The notes below the pieces were generated by a model. It was not told the origin of the DNA, searched no databases, and saw nothing but the letters and a program-made list of their open reading frames with translations. This document shows, piece after piece, positions 50,405-60,163 of a stretch of DNA of 64,000 nucleotides. How positions within the stretch are numbered: position 1 is the stretch's first letter; each line of letters starts with the position of its first letter. A program made the translations under genes and the position numbers. Source of the stretch: Rhodococcus sp. P1Y (GTDB taxonomy: Bacteria > Actinomycetota > Actinomycetes > Mycobacteriales > Mycobacteriaceae); the NCBI RefSeq assembly GCF_003641205.1, contig NZ_CP032762.1:3162001-3226000 (forward strand), given 5' to 3'.

Positions 50405-52126
50405 TTGACGGACATGGGTGACGTGGTCGGCAGCCGGACGCACTCGATCGAGGCACATCTGAGCGTCGATCAGGTCAGGACGTGGGCGTACCGCTGTGTC
50501 GACGGTCTCACCGACCGCCGCGTCGAGATCAACGATCTGAACGTGTTCCCGATTCCGGATTCCGACACCGGCACCAATCTCGTGTTCACCGTGCGGGCGG
50601 CGGTGGAGAGCATGAGGAGTGCAGGGCCCGAGGCCGATCTCGCGACGGTCACGGCCGCGCTTGCGCATGGCGCGGTTGCCGGTGCCCGTGGCAACTCCGG
50701 AGTAATCGTCTCGCAGGTGATGCGCGCCTTGGCCGAGCATTGCAGTACGGGTCGGCTCGACTGTAGAGGTGTACAACACGTCCTCCGTCGGGCGTCGTCC
50801 CTCGTCGTGGAGGTTGTCAGCGTGCCCGTGGAGGGCACGATCCTGACGGTTCTCGGCGCAGCGGCGGACGCGGCAGCGCAATCCTCGGCCGATCTCGCGG
50901 GCGTGGTGCGGGGTGCTGTCGATGCAGCCGCGGCCGCGTTGGAGCGGACTCGCTCACAGCTGCCGGTGCTCGATGCTGCAGGTGTCGTCGATGCGGGCGG
51001 TCTCGGCCTGGTGATCATGCTCGACGCATTGGCTGCGGTCGTCACCGGCACTGCGCCGACTCGCGCTCGGTACCACCGCGGTGCAGCCGCCGCTCGCCCC
51101 GCGAGGGTGCCTGTGTCGGGGAGCGTTCAGCCCGACGCGCGGAAGGTGCTGCCGATCGGGTACGAGGTTCTCTATCGAGTGAACGACATCGAGGTCGGCG
51201 ATGTCGAGAAGCTTCGGTCGGCGCTGGCCGACCTGGGGGATTCTGTGGTCGTAGCAGGCGACGGGGCAGGCACGTGGTCTGCGCATGTTCACACCGCAAA
51301 TGCAGGCCTGGCGGTGGAGGTCGGTTCGAAATTCGGAACCCTCCACGAGATCAGGATCGACGCTTTCGACCCGAGCGAACATCGGGATGGGGCCGCGAGC
51401 AGTGCGCAGGAGGGGCGAGCAATCCTCGCCGTAGTCGCAGGTGACGGAGCCGAAGAACTCTATGCGAGAGAGGGCGCAACGGTTCTTCGTTGCGACACGA
51501 CGCGGATCGGTACTGCAGAGCTCGTCGCGGCCATCGTCGACACTACGGAGACCGAGGTTCTGGTCCTGCCGAACGGTGCATTGTCGGCTTCCGAACTCGT
51601 CTCCGTCTCGGTCACGTCGCGTGGTGCAGGAAAGGACGTCCTGATGCTTCCGTCGTCGTCCATGGTGCAGGGACTGGCAGCCCTCGCGGTTCACGGCTCG
51701 TCGCGCGCCGCAGTCGACGACGCGTTCACGATGTCGGAGGCAGCGGCCGGTACACGCTGGGCGTCTCTTCGAATCGCCGACGAGAAATCGTTGACGTGGG
51801 TCGGTACCTGCGAGCCTGGGGATGGCCTGGGTCTGGTCGGCCGCGAGGTCGTCGTGATCCGCCCTGACGTCTTCTCGGCTGGTCGCGCCCTGATCGACCA
51901 ACTCCTGTCGGTGGGTGGTGAGATGGTGACGATGCTCAGTGGTGAGGTCTGCCCGCCGCCGGAAGGCTCGTCGGCGGACCACTCCTCGAAGCACCGGTGT
52001 GCGAACAACCCGCGTGAGGTCGCGAGTCTTCTTGCCGATTACGTCGCAGATCGGCATCCCGGCGTGGAAGTGATCGTTTATTCCGGAGGCCAACCGGGCG
52101 ATGTGCTTCAACTGGGTGTCGAGTGA
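50405..52126 (+). CDS. DAK2 domain-containing protein (DhaL/FakA-like)
   Basis: A 573-aa protein. The N-terminal DAK2/DhaL ATP-binding domain has INDLNVFPIPDSDTGTNL, with the Asp residues that bind Mg2+-ATP, and GARGNSGVIVSQ. The C-terminal half (from about residue 250, LPIGYEVLYRVND) matches the DegV-like/FakA C domain. In Firmicutes FakA phosphorylates fatty acids held by FakB; that role here is inference. In M. tuberculosis the equivalent is split as Rv2974c/Rv2975c; here it is one intact frame. The start may be TTG 50405 or ATG 50414; both have G-rich sequence upstream. recG follows 95 bp later. Confidence 0.87.
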   Translation: MTDMGDVVGSRTHSIEAHLSVDQVRTWAYRCVDGLTDRRVEINDLNVFPIPDSDTGTNLVFTVRAAVESMRSAGPEADLATVTAALAHGAVAGARGNSGVIVSQVMRALAEHCSTGRLDCRGVQHVLRRASSLVVEVVSVPVEGTILTVLGAAADAAAQSSADLAGVVRGAVDAAAAALERTRSQLPVLDAAGVVDAGGLGLVIMLDALAAVVTGTAPTRARYHRGAAAARPARVPVSGSVQPDARKVLPIGYEVLYRVNDIEVGDVEKLRSALADLGDSVVVAGDGAGTWSAHVHTANAGLAVEVGSKFGTLHEIRIDAFDPSEHRDGAASSAQEGRAILAVVAGDGAEELYAREGATVLRCDTTRIGTAELVAAIVDTTETEVLVLPNGALSASELVSVSVTSRGAGKDVLMLPSSSMVQGLAALAVHGSSRAAVDDAFTMSEAAAGTRWASLRIADEKSLTWVGTCEPGDGLGLVGREVVVIRPDVFSAGRALIDQLLSVGGEMVTMLSGEVCPPPEGSSADHSSKHRCANNPREVASLLADYVADRHPGVEVIVYSGGQPGDVLQLGVE

Positions 52127-52221
52127 CCTGGCACCCGGGCGACCGAAGACCGAGAACACCGACGGGATGTCGGTGCGCACAGGCGGGCAGACAAGTACGA
52201 GAGGACGAGGCGTAATTCAAG

Positions 52222-54489
52222 ATGGTCGGCTTATCGGATCGACTCGACTTCGTACTCGGCAAGAAGGTTGCCGATCCGCTGTCGGAACTCTTCGACATCT
52301 CCACCGTCGAGGATCTCCTGCGGCACTATCCGCATCGCTACATGACCCAGGGCGGCGAACTCACCGAGAAGGAACCGGCGGAGGGCGAGCACATCACCAT
52401 CGTCGCCACGATCTCGACCGCGACGCTGAAGACGATGAAGTCGCGAAACGGCCAGTACCTGGCGGTGGCGCTCGCTGCCGAAGGTCAGCAGATCGACGCG
52501 ACATTCTTCAGCCCGCACAAGCTGAAGCACGTGCTCGTTCCAGGCAAGAAGGGGATGTTCTCCGGGAAGGTCAAGTACTTCGGTCGACGATGGAGTCTGA
52601 GCCATCCCGGCTATGTCATCCTCGGCGGCGACGACGAGGACGGATCGGTGGTGCCGTCGGGCAGGATCGTCGGTGGTGGGTCGCTGGCCGGTGTGGCACG
52701 CGGTGCGGTCGATGCGACGGGCAGCGTGGACATGTCGGTCTTCGACCGTCGGTTCGTTCCCTTGTATCCAGCGTCCAAAGAGGTGGAGAGTTGGACCTTC
52801 ATGCGGGCTGCTCGTCAGATTCTCGATCAGCTCGACACCGTCGAAGACCCAGTTCCCAGCGGAGTGCTCGTCGAACGAGGTTTGATCGCCCTCGACACCG
52901 CCTTGCACTGGATCCATTTCCCCGACTCGGTGGAGCAGAAGGAGCAGGCGCGTGAGCGTCTGAAATTCGACGAGGCCCTCGCCGTTCAGCTCGTTCTCGC
53001 CGCAAGGCGCCGGGACGTCTCGACCCGCTCGGCGCCTGCTTGCCCACCCTCGGCCGACGGGGTGGCGGCAGAGTTCGAGAGCCGACTGCCGTTCACGCTC
53101 ACGGCTGGTCAGCAGCGCGTGGCTCAGGAAATCTCCAACGATCTGGAGCGCGGGCACCCTATGTCGCGCCTGCTTCAGGGCGAGGTGGGTTCGGGAAAGA
53201 CGATCGTCGCACTGCGGGCGATGTTGCAGGTCGTCGACTCCGGTCATCAGTGCGCGCTGTTGGCACCGACCGAGGTTCTAGCCGCCCAGCACGCACGGTC
53301 GATCACGATGATGTTGGGAACTCTCGCGGGTGCGGGTGAGCTCGGCGCCGACGAACGCGCGATCGGAGTGACGTTGCTGACGGGGTCGATGGGTACTGCT
53401 GCCAAGAAAAAGGCACTTCTCGACGCAGTGACCGGCGACGCGGACATCGTCATCGGAACGCATGCGCTCATTCAGGATCGTGTCGAATTCATGGATCTGG
53501 GCATGGTCGTCGTGGACGAACAGCACCGATTCGGCGTCGAGCAACGAGATGCCCTTCGGTCCAAATCGCGAGAAGGCATCAGTCCCCACCTTCTCGTGAT
53601 GACGGCCACACCGATTCCTCGCACCATTGCTATGGCGTCGCTCGGCGACCTGGAGACGTCGACCCTCGACGAGCTTCCACGCGGGCGTGCGCCGATCATC
53701 AGCAACGTCGTGTCGTCGAAGGACAAGCCGGGGTGGGTCGACCGCGCGTGGGCGCGCATTCTCGAGGATGTCGGGCAGGGCCGACAGGCCTACGTGGTGT
53801 GTTCACGCATCGGCGGCGACGAAGCGGACAAGAAGCCGCGCACTCGCAGTGCGACGGACGACGGAAAGAACCTTCCCGAAACCAAGGCCGCACTGGACAT
53901 GTACGAGATGTTGAGCGGGGGACCGTTGTCGAGCGTTCGGGTCGGGTTGCTCCACGGCCGCATGCATCCCGACGACAAGGACGCGGCGATGCAGGATTTC
54001 AACGCCGGCGAGATCGACGTGTTGGTGTGCACGACTGTCGTCGAGGTCGGTGTGGACGTACCGAACGCGACCGTGATGGTGATCGTCGACGCCGATCGGT
54101 TCGGTATCAGTCAGTTGCACCAACTTCGCGGACGGATCGGACGAGGGGGACATCAGGGGTTGTGCATCATGATCAGCCAGCTCTCGTCGAACGGGATGTC
54201 CTTCGAACGCTTGAAGTCGGTGGCGGCGACGAACGACGGATTCGAACTGGCCAAGCTAGACCTGGCGACAAGACGGGAAGGGGACGTGCTCGGCGCAGCG
54301 CAATCGGGCACCGTCAGCAGTATGAGGCTGCTGTCGCTCTTCGAGGACGAGGACGTCATCGCCGACGCGCATGCGTGCGCGCGTGCGCTGTTCGACGCCG
54401 ATCCGGAGATGAAGGACCACCCCGGAATCGTGGCGATGATGAAGTCGGCGTGGCGATCGGACCGTGCGGAATTTCTCGACAAGTCGTGA
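52222..54489 (+). CDS. recG: ATP-dependent DNA helicase RecG
   Basis: Remodels stalled forks and Holliday junctions. The 755-aa protein has the N-terminal wedge OB domain (DLLRHYPHRYMTQGG...), Walker A as QGEVGSGKT near residue 330, motif II DEQHRFGVEQR, motif III MTATPIPRTIAM, and the C-terminal helicase lobe with VCTTVVEVGVDVPNA and QLRGRIGRGGHQG. A 25-30 residue insertion in the wedge region (GDDEDGSVVPSGRIVGGGS) is low in complexity. No Shine-Dalgarno of note precedes the ATG. Confidence 0.96.
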   Translation: MVGLSDRLDFVLGKKVADPLSELFDISTVEDLLRHYPHRYMTQGGELTEKEPAEGEHITIVATISTATLKTMKSRNGQYLAVALAAEGQQIDATFFSPHKLKHVLVPGKKGMFSGKVKYFGRRWSLSHPGYVILGGDDEDGSVVPSGRIVGGGSLAGVARGAVDATGSVDMSVFDRRFVPLYPASKEVESWTFMRAARQILDQLDTVEDPVPSGVLVERGLIALDTALHWIHFPDSVEQKEQARERLKFDEALAVQLVLAARRRDVSTRSAPACPPSADGVAAEFESRLPFTLTAGQQRVAQEISNDLERGHPMSRLLQGEVGSGKTIVALRAMLQVVDSGHQCALLAPTEVLAAQHARSITMMLGTLAGAGELGADERAIGVTLLTGSMGTAAKKKALLDAVTGDADIVIGTHALIQDRVEFMDLGMVVVDEQHRFGVEQRDALRSKSREGISPHLLVMTATPIPRTIAMASLGDLETSTLDELPRGRAPIISNVVSSKDKPGWVDRAWARILEDVGQGRQAYVVCSRIGGDEADKKPRTRSATDDGKNLPETKAALDMYEMLSGGPLSSVRVGLLHGRMHPDDKDAAMQDFNAGEIDVLVCTTVVEVGVDVPNATVMVIVDADRFGISQLHQLRGRIGRGGHQGLCIMISQLSSNGMSFERLKSVAATNDGFELAKLDLATRREGDVLGAAQSGTVSSMRLLSLFEDEDVIADAHACARALFDADPEMKDHPGIVAMMKSAWRSDRAEFLDKS

Positions 54490-54581
54490 GTGCATGTCTC
54501 CTGCACCGTTTCAGAAGCCGATTCTGCGATTTTGTTCCCACATCTCGAGACAAGCGTCATATCGAGATGCAACCGCGGCGG

Positions 54582-54587
54582 TAGGTT
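54582..54587 (+). promoter_or_regulatory. -10 box for leaderless pyc
   Basis: TAGGTT is followed by 6 nt and ATG 54594, with no ribosome-binding site in the gap. Confidence 0.5.
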
Positions 54588-54593
54588 TGGCGA

Positions 54594-57500
54594 ATGTTCT
54601 CCAAAGTGTTGGTTGCCAATCGCGGCGAGATCGCCATCCGCGCGTTCCGCGCTTCGTACGAGTTGGGTGCCGCTACCGTGGCAGTTTTCCCGTTCGAAGA
54701 CCGAAATTCGGTCCACCGGACGAAGGCCGACGAGGCCTACGAGATCGGCGAGAAGGGTCACCCCGTTCGCGCCTATTTGTCGGTGAAAGAAATCGTCGCT
54801 GCGGCGCAGCGTGCAGGCGCGGATGCGATCTACCCGGGCTACGGCTTCCTATCGGAGAATCCCGACCTCGCTGCGGCATGTGCCGAAGCGGGCATTACTT
54901 TCGTCGGGCCGTCCTCGGACGTGCTGGAGCTGACCGGTAACAAAGCACGCGCAATCGCCGCGGCCAAGCGCGCTGGACTTCCGGTGCTCGCGTCCTCGGA
55001 GCCGTCGAGTGACGTCGACGAGTTGATTGCGGCGTCGGAGTCGATGACGTTTCCGCTGTTCGTCAAGGCGGTCGCAGGGGGCGGCGGGCGCGGAATGCGC
55101 CGCGTCGCGGAACCGTCGGTGCTACGTGAGTCCATCGAGGCCGCGGCTCGTGAGGCCGAGTCGGCCTTCGGTGACCCGACGGTGTTTCTCGAGCAGGCCG
55201 TCATCGACCCGCGCCACATCGAAGTTCAGATCCTCGCCGACGGCGAGGGCAACGTGGTGCACCTGTTCGAGCGCGACTGTTCGCTCCAGCGTCGCCACCA
55301 GAAAGTCATCGAGATGGCACCTGCGCCGAACCTCCCGCAGGAGATTCGCGAGAAGATGTGCGCGGACGCGGTCGCATTCGCGAAGGAGATCGGTTACTCG
55401 TGCGCGGGAACCGTCGAATTCCTTCTCGACACCCGCGGCAACCATGTGTTCATCGAGATGAATCCGCGTATTCAGGTCGAGCACACGGTGACCGAGGAAG
55501 TCACCGATGTCGACCTCGTACAGGCTCAACTCCGTATCGCGTCGGGAGAAACCCTGGCCGATCTTGGACTGAGTCAGGACAACATAGTGCTACGCGGTGC
55601 AGCCCTGCAGTGCCGGATCACCACCGAGGACCCAGCCAACGGATTCCGACCGGACACCGGTCGGATCACCGCCTATCGAACGCCGGGCGGCGCCGGGGTT
55701 CGACTCGACGGTGGAACCACGCTCGGCGCCGAGGTAGGTGCCTACTTCGATTCGATGCTCGTCAAGTTGACCTGTCGCGGTAGGGACTTCGACACTGCCA
55801 TTGCCCGTGCACGCCGAGCGGTGGCAGAGTTCCGCATCCGCGGTGTAGCGACGAACATCCCGTTCCTGCAGGCCGTCCTGGTCGATCCGGACTTCACCCA
55901 AGGCCGGGTCACCACCTCGTTCATCGAGGAGCGACCCGAACTACTGACCTCGCGCAGCTCGGGAGACCGTGGCACGAAAATCCTCACCTACTTGGCCGAC
56001 GTCACGGTCAACAAGCCTCACGGCGAACGCCCGTCGCCGGTCTACCCGCAGGACAAGCTTCCGCAGGTGGACTTCGCGGCCCCGATTCCCGACGGCAGTC
56101 GCCAGCGATTGCTCGCGCTCGGACCGGAGGGTTTCGCACGAGACCTACGCAACCAGCAGGCGCTCGGGGTCACCGACACGACCTTCCGCGACGCGCACCA
56201 GTCGCTGCTTGCAACACGTGTCCGAACGTCGGGGCTTCTGATGGTCGCGCCGTACGTCGCGCGCACGACACCGGAGTTGTTGTCGATCGAGGCGTGGGGC
56301 GGTGCGACATACGATGTGGCGCTTCGATTCCTGCACGAGGATCCATGGGAGCGCCTGGCCGCGCTGCGTGAGGCGGTGCCGAACATCGCCCTGCAGATGT
56401 TGCTGCGTGGACGAAATACGGTGGGCTACACCCCGTACCCGGAGAAGGTGACTCGCTCGTTCGTGGCCGAAGCAACCGATACGGGAATCGATATCTTCCG
56501 CATCTTCGACGCGTTGAACAATGTGGATCAGATGCGACCAGCCATCGATGCAGTCCGCGAGACCGGCACTGCCATAGCCGAAGTCGCGCTCAGCTACACC
56601 GGGGATCTGTCGAACCCGAACGAGAAGTTGTACACACTCGACTACTACTTGAATCTCGCAGAGCAGATCGTCGACGCGGGTGCGCACGTTCTGGCGATCA
56701 AGGACATGGCAGGTCTGCTTCGTGCGCCGGCCGCCCGCACGTTGGTCACCGCTCTGCGTAGCAACTTCGATCTTCCTGTGCACGTGCACACGCACGACAC
56801 TCCCGGCGGACAGCTGGCGACGTACCTTGCTGCATGGGAGGCGGGGGCAGACGCCGTGGACGGTGCGAGTGCGTCCATGGCGGGGACGACGAGTCAGCCC
56901 GCACTGTCGGCGATCGTGGCCGCAGCAGCGCACACCGACCGTGACACCGGATTGGATCTGCAGGCGGTGTGCGATCTGGAGCCGTACTGGGAGGCGCTAC
57001 GAAAGGTGTACGCACCGTTCGAATCCGGGCTTCCCGCACCGACCGGCCGTGTGTACACCCATGAGATTCCGGGCGGGCAGCTGTCGAACCTTCGGCAGCA
57101 GGCAATCGCACTCGGCCTCGGCGATCGCTTCGAAACTGTCGAAGCGAACTACGCTGCGGCGGATCGCATGCTCGGTCGGCTCGTCAAGGTAACGCCGTCG
57201 TCGAAGGTCGTCGGAGATCTCGCGCTGGCGCTGGTCGGCGCCGGAGCGTCAGCGGAGGAGTTCGCGGAGAACCCGAGCAAGTTCGACATCCCGGACTCGG
57301 TCATCGGCTTCCTTCGCGGCGAGCTCGGCACGCCTGCAGGTGGGTGGCCGGAACCTTTGCGGACCAAGGCTCTCGAAGGTCGAAGCGACGCAAAGCCGGA
57401 AACTCCGCTGTCCGCCGAGGACGAGAAGGCCCTGGACGGAACGTCGGCTCAGCGCCGAGACACGCTGAACCGGTTGCTCTTCCCCGGTCCCACCTCGGAG

Positions 57501-58010
57501 TTGGCGACGCACCGCGAAAAGTACGGCGACACATCCAGGTTGTCGGCCAATCAGTTCTTCTACGGACTGCGCCAGGGCGACGAGCATCGAGTTCAGCTCG
57601 AGAAGGGCGTCGAGCTACTTATCGGCCTCGAAGCGATTTCCGATGCCGACGAACGCGGAATGCGGACGGTGATGTGCATTCTCAACGGGCAGCTGCGTCC
57701 GGTGTCGGTTCGCGACCGCTCCATCTCCAGCGATGCGCCTACGGTCGAGAAAGCAGACAAGTCCAACTCGGGGCATGTGCCCGCGCCGTTCGCCGGCGTT
57801 GTCACCCTCGCCGTAGGGGAAGGTGACAAGGTCTCAACGGGTGACGTCGTCGCAACGATCGAGGCGATGAAGATGGAGGCCGCGATCACAGCACCCAAGG
57901 GCGGCACCATCTCCCGACTTGCCATCGGTTCGGTCCAGCAGGTCGAAGGCGGCGATCTTCTGGTCGTTATCGGGGGCGGATCCACGGGCGAGGATGCTGC
58001 GACGGATTGA
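54594..58010 (+). CDS. pyc: Pyruvate carboxylase
   Basis: Carboxylates pyruvate to oxaloacetate to refill the TCA cycle. The 1138-aa single-chain enzyme has, in order: biotin carboxylase (VLVANRGEIAIRAFRA start; ATP loop GGGGRGMR near residue 165; the EMNPRIQVEHTVTEE motif near 290), the carboxyltransferase barrel (TDTTFRDAHQSLLATRVRT near 525; MKDMAGLL-like IKDMAGLL with a metal ligand), the PYC_OADA domain, and a C-terminal biotinyl domain with biotin Lys K1093 in EAMKMEA. The TANNNT box 6 nt upstream supports ATG 54594. Confidence 0.97.
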   Translation: MFSKVLVANRGEIAIRAFRASYELGAATVAVFPFEDRNSVHRTKADEAYEIGEKGHPVRAYLSVKEIVAAAQRAGADAIYPGYGFLSENPDLAAACAEAGITFVGPSSDVLELTGNKARAIAAAKRAGLPVLASSEPSSDVDELIAASESMTFPLFVKAVAGGGGRGMRRVAEPSVLRESIEAAAREAESAFGDPTVFLEQAVIDPRHIEVQILADGEGNVVHLFERDCSLQRRHQKVIEMAPAPNLPQEIREKMCADAVAFAKEIGYSCAGTVEFLLDTRGNHVFIEMNPRIQVEHTVTEEVTDVDLVQAQLRIASGETLADLGLSQDNIVLRGAALQCRITTEDPANGFRPDTGRITAYRTPGGAGVRLDGGTTLGAEVGAYFDSMLVKLTCRGRDFDTAIARARRAVAEFRIRGVATNIPFLQAVLVDPDFTQGRVTTSFIEERPELLTSRSSGDRGTKILTYLADVTVNKPHGERPSPVYPQDKLPQVDFAAPIPDGSRQRLLALGPEGFARDLRNQQALGVTDTTFRDAHQSLLATRVRTSGLLMVAPYVARTTPELLSIEAWGGATYDVALRFLHEDPWERLAALREAVPNIALQMLLRGRNTVGYTPYPEKVTRSFVAEATDTGIDIFRIFDALNNVDQMRPAIDAVRETGTAIAEVALSYTGDLSNPNEKLYTLDYYLNLAEQIVDAGAHVLAIKDMAGLLRAPAARTLVTALRSNFDLPVHVHTHDTPGGQLATYLAAWEAGADAVDGASASMAGTTSQPALSAIVAAAAHTDRDTGLDLQAVCDLEPYWEALRKVYAPFESGLPAPTGRVYTHEIPGGQLSNLRQQAIALGLGDRFETVEANYAAADRMLGRLVKVTPSSKVVGDLALALVGAGASAEEFAENPSKFDIPDSVIGFLRGELGTPAGGWPEPLRTKALEGRSDAKPETPLSAEDEKALDGTSAQRRDTLNRLLFPGPTSELATHREKYGDTSRLSANQFFYGLRQGDEHRVQLEKGVELLIGLEAISDADERGMRTVMCILNGQLRPVSVRDRSISSDAPTVEKADKSNSGHVPAPFAGVVTLAVGEGDKVSTGDVVATIEAMKMEAAITAPKGGTISRLAIGSVQQVEGGDLLVVIGGGSTGEDAATD

Positions 58011-58011
58011 G

Positions 58012-58017
58012 TAAGCT
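58012..58017 (+). promoter_or_regulatory. -10 box for leaderless rsmD
   Basis: TAAGCT is followed by 7 nt and ATG 58025, just after the pyc stop. rsmD-coaD could thus be started independently of pyc. Confidence 0.5.
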
Positions 58018-58024
58018 CCTGTAG

Positions 58025-58609
58025 ATGACTCGGATCGTCGCCGGCATCGCAGGAGGCAGGAAGCTCAAGGTGCCGCCTCGCGGTACGCGCCCCACGTCGG
58101 AGCGCGTACGCGAGGCGGTGTTCAGTTCTCTGCAGGCCCGAATGGATATCGAGGGCGCTGCCGTCCTCGACCTCTTCGCAGGCTCGGGAGCGCTTGGGCT
58201 CGAAGCGCTTTCGCGCGGAGCTGCGAGGGTAGTTCTCGTCGAATCCGATGCGCGAGCCGCGGCAGTGGTGCGGGAGAACATCGGGGTCCTCGCCCTGCCG
58301 GGTGCCGCGGTTCGCTGCGCACCGGTTGCCTCGGTACTCGCGGGCGCAGCAGATCCGGTGTTCGATCTGGTGTTCGCCGATCCGCCGTATGCGGTCACCG
58401 AGGTGGCAGTCGAGCAGATCCTCGGCTCGTTGATCGCCGGAGGATGGCTTGCGCCGGATGCTGTTGTCGTACTGGAGCGTTCGTCTCGATCGGCTGATAC
58501 GAGCTGGCCCGACGGGCTCGTCCCCGAGAAGGTGAAGAAGTACGGCGAGACGCGCATCGAGATCGCTGCTCGGGTGGAGCGCTTGCCCGGTGATACCGTG
58601 CACCCATGA
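58025..58609 (+). CDS. rsmD: 16S rRNA (guanine(966)-N(2))-methyltransferase RsmD
   Basis: A 194-aa SAM-dependent methyltransferase that modifies G966 (E. coli numbering) of 16S rRNA during small-subunit assembly. Family marks are GGRKLKVPPRGTRPTSERVREAVFS at the N terminus, the SAM loop LDLFAGSGALGLEALSRG near residue 45, and the catalytic DPPY in FADPPYAV near residue 120. Its stop overlaps the coaD start (ATGA), giving the rsmD-coaD pair found across actinobacteria. Confidence 0.94.
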   Translation: MTRIVAGIAGGRKLKVPPRGTRPTSERVREAVFSSLQARMDIEGAAVLDLFAGSGALGLEALSRGAARVVLVESDARAAAVVRENIGVLALPGAAVRCAPVASVLAGAADPVFDLVFADPPYAVTEVAVEQILGSLIAGGWLAPDAVVVLERSSRSADTSWPDGLVPEKVKKYGETRIEIAARVERLPGDTVHP

Positions 58610-59094
58610 CTGGTGCTGTGTGCCCTGGATCCTTCGACCCGGTGACGGTGGGCCACCTCGACATCATTACGAGAGCGGCGACCCAGTTCGACGAGGTCGT
58701 GGTGACGGTCATGATCAACAAGAGCAAACGCGGTCTGTTCACCGTGGACGAGCGCATCGAGATGATCGCCGAAGCGACAACGCAGCTGAAGAACGTGACG
58801 ATCGCGTCATGGCACGGGCTGCTCGTCGACTACGCGAAGCAGGAGGGGTACACGGCGATCGTGAAGGGTCTCCGTAGTGCCAACGATTTCGACTACGAAC
58901 TTCCCATGGCACAGATGAATCAGAAACTCACCGGCGTCGACACCCTCTTTCTCACCGCCGATCCGGCGTACAGCTTCCTCTCCAGTTCGTTGGTGAAAGA
59001 AGTGGCGACCTTCGGGGGAGACGTGAAGGACATGGTCCCCGCGAGTGTGCACGCTCGCCTTCTCGCCCGAATCGCCGAGCGCAAGGCCGAGTAG
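58606..59094 (+). CDS. coaD: Phosphopantetheine adenylyltransferase
   Basis: The penultimate step of CoA synthesis, transferring AMP to 4'-phosphopantetheine. The 162-aa PPAT has PGSFDPVTVGHLDI with the catalytic H17, VKGLRSANDFDYELPMAQMN, and the C-terminal ISSTLVKE-like FLSSSLVKEVATFGGDV. The ATG overlaps rsmD by four bases. The downstream gene is sepIVA; in M. tuberculosis the large PDIM/phenolglycolipid island separates these two, so the close pairing here looks like the state without that insertion. Confidence 0.97.
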   Translation: MTGAVCPGSFDPVTVGHLDIITRAATQFDEVVVTVMINKSKRGLFTVDERIEMIAEATTQLKNVTIASWHGLLVDYAKQEGYTAIVKGLRSANDFDYELPMAQMNQKLTGVDTLFLTADPAYSFLSSSLVKEVATFGGDVKDMVPASVHARLLARIAERKAE

Positions 59095-59236
59095 GCACAC
59101 CCGTCACCGGTCGGGTGGGCGACACACCGAGACGCTCCGATCGCACAGACTGAGCAATCACCAGGCAAACTGACCAGTGTCGGATCCACAGCAGCCGGCA
59201 TCAGCTTTTCCATAGATCGGACGATTGGGGTTACCG

Positions 59237-60004
59237 GTGTACCGCGTATTCGAGGCACTCGACGAGTTGGTCGCCATTGTCGAGGAGGCTCGCGGTGTTC
59301 CCATGACCGCGGGCTGTGTCGTTCCTCGTGGGGACGTTCTCGAACTCCTCGACGATGTCCGAGACTCCATCCCGGGTGAACTCGACGACGCGCAGGACGT
59401 GCTCGATCACAAGGACAAACTGGTCGGTGATGCGCGAGCGACCGCCGACAAGACCGTCACCTCGGCGAACAACGAGGCGCAGGACACCGTCGAGAACGCC
59501 CGCGATTCGGCCGACCGCATCCTCGCGGACGCCAAGGCTCAGGCCGACCGGATGGTCGCCGAAGCCAAGGCGCACGCCGAACAACTGGTCGACGACGCCA
59601 CCGACACGGCCGAGCGCACCGTCGAGCAAGGGCAGCAGGAGTACGACGCGTTGACGACCCGAGCGCGCTCGGAAGCCGACCGTGCGATCGAGGCCGGGCA
59701 GGCTTCCTACGACAGGTCGGTCGCCGACGGAGAAGCCGAGCAGGCACGCCTCGTCGCTCAGACCGAGGTGGTCCAGGCCGCGCACGCGGAGTCGGCTCGG
59801 GTGATCGACGCAGCGCACGCCGAATCGGATCGAATGCGTAGCGAGTGTGACGTCTACGTCGACACGAAGCTTGCCGAGTTCGAGGAGTTTCTCACCGGGA
59901 CGATTCGGTCAGTAGGGCGTGGGCGTCAGCAATTGCGCACCGGGTCTGGCGTTCCCGACTACGGATCCGATCAAGGCGAGGACTTTCGTCGGCCGCGTCG
60001 CTAG
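59237..60004 (+). CDS. sepIVA: DivIVA-domain septal protein (SepIVA-like)
   Basis: A 255-aa protein with the conserved start VYRVFEALDELVAIVEEARGVPM... (quoted only in part), a PRGDVLELLDDVRD helix, and a long Ala/Glu/Asp coiled coil with an 11-residue-like pattern (ARDSADRILADAKAQADRM). The C terminus has ECDVYVDTKLAEFEEFL and GRGRQQLRT. The mycobacterial orthologue (Rv2927c, SepIVA) is needed for septation and localises to septum and pole-associated membrane. GTG 59237 is chosen over TTG 59225 because homologues begin at the YRVFEAL segment; GGGG lies 7 nt upstream. Confidence 0.92.
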   Translation: MYRVFEALDELVAIVEEARGVPMTAGCVVPRGDVLELLDDVRDSIPGELDDAQDVLDHKDKLVGDARATADKTVTSANNEAQDTVENARDSADRILADAKAQADRMVAEAKAHAEQLVDDATDTAERTVEQGQQEYDALTTRARSEADRAIEAGQASYDRSVADGEAEQARLVAQTEVVQAAHAESARVIDAAHAESDRMRSECDVYVDTKLAEFEEFLTGTIRSVGRGRQQLRTGSGVPDYGSDQGEDFRRPRR

Positions 60005-60163
60005 ATGCGAGGATTTGCTCAACACATGCGCAGCTGCGTATCGTTGAGTGGTTGCTCGTTGCCAGTTCGACCGGGCGGGCAACGGGAATTGTGTACCTCC
60101 ATTCCCGTGAATTCCCAGTCCTGCGGACTTCACTGAGTTGGTCGATGAGCAGAAAGTAGTGTT

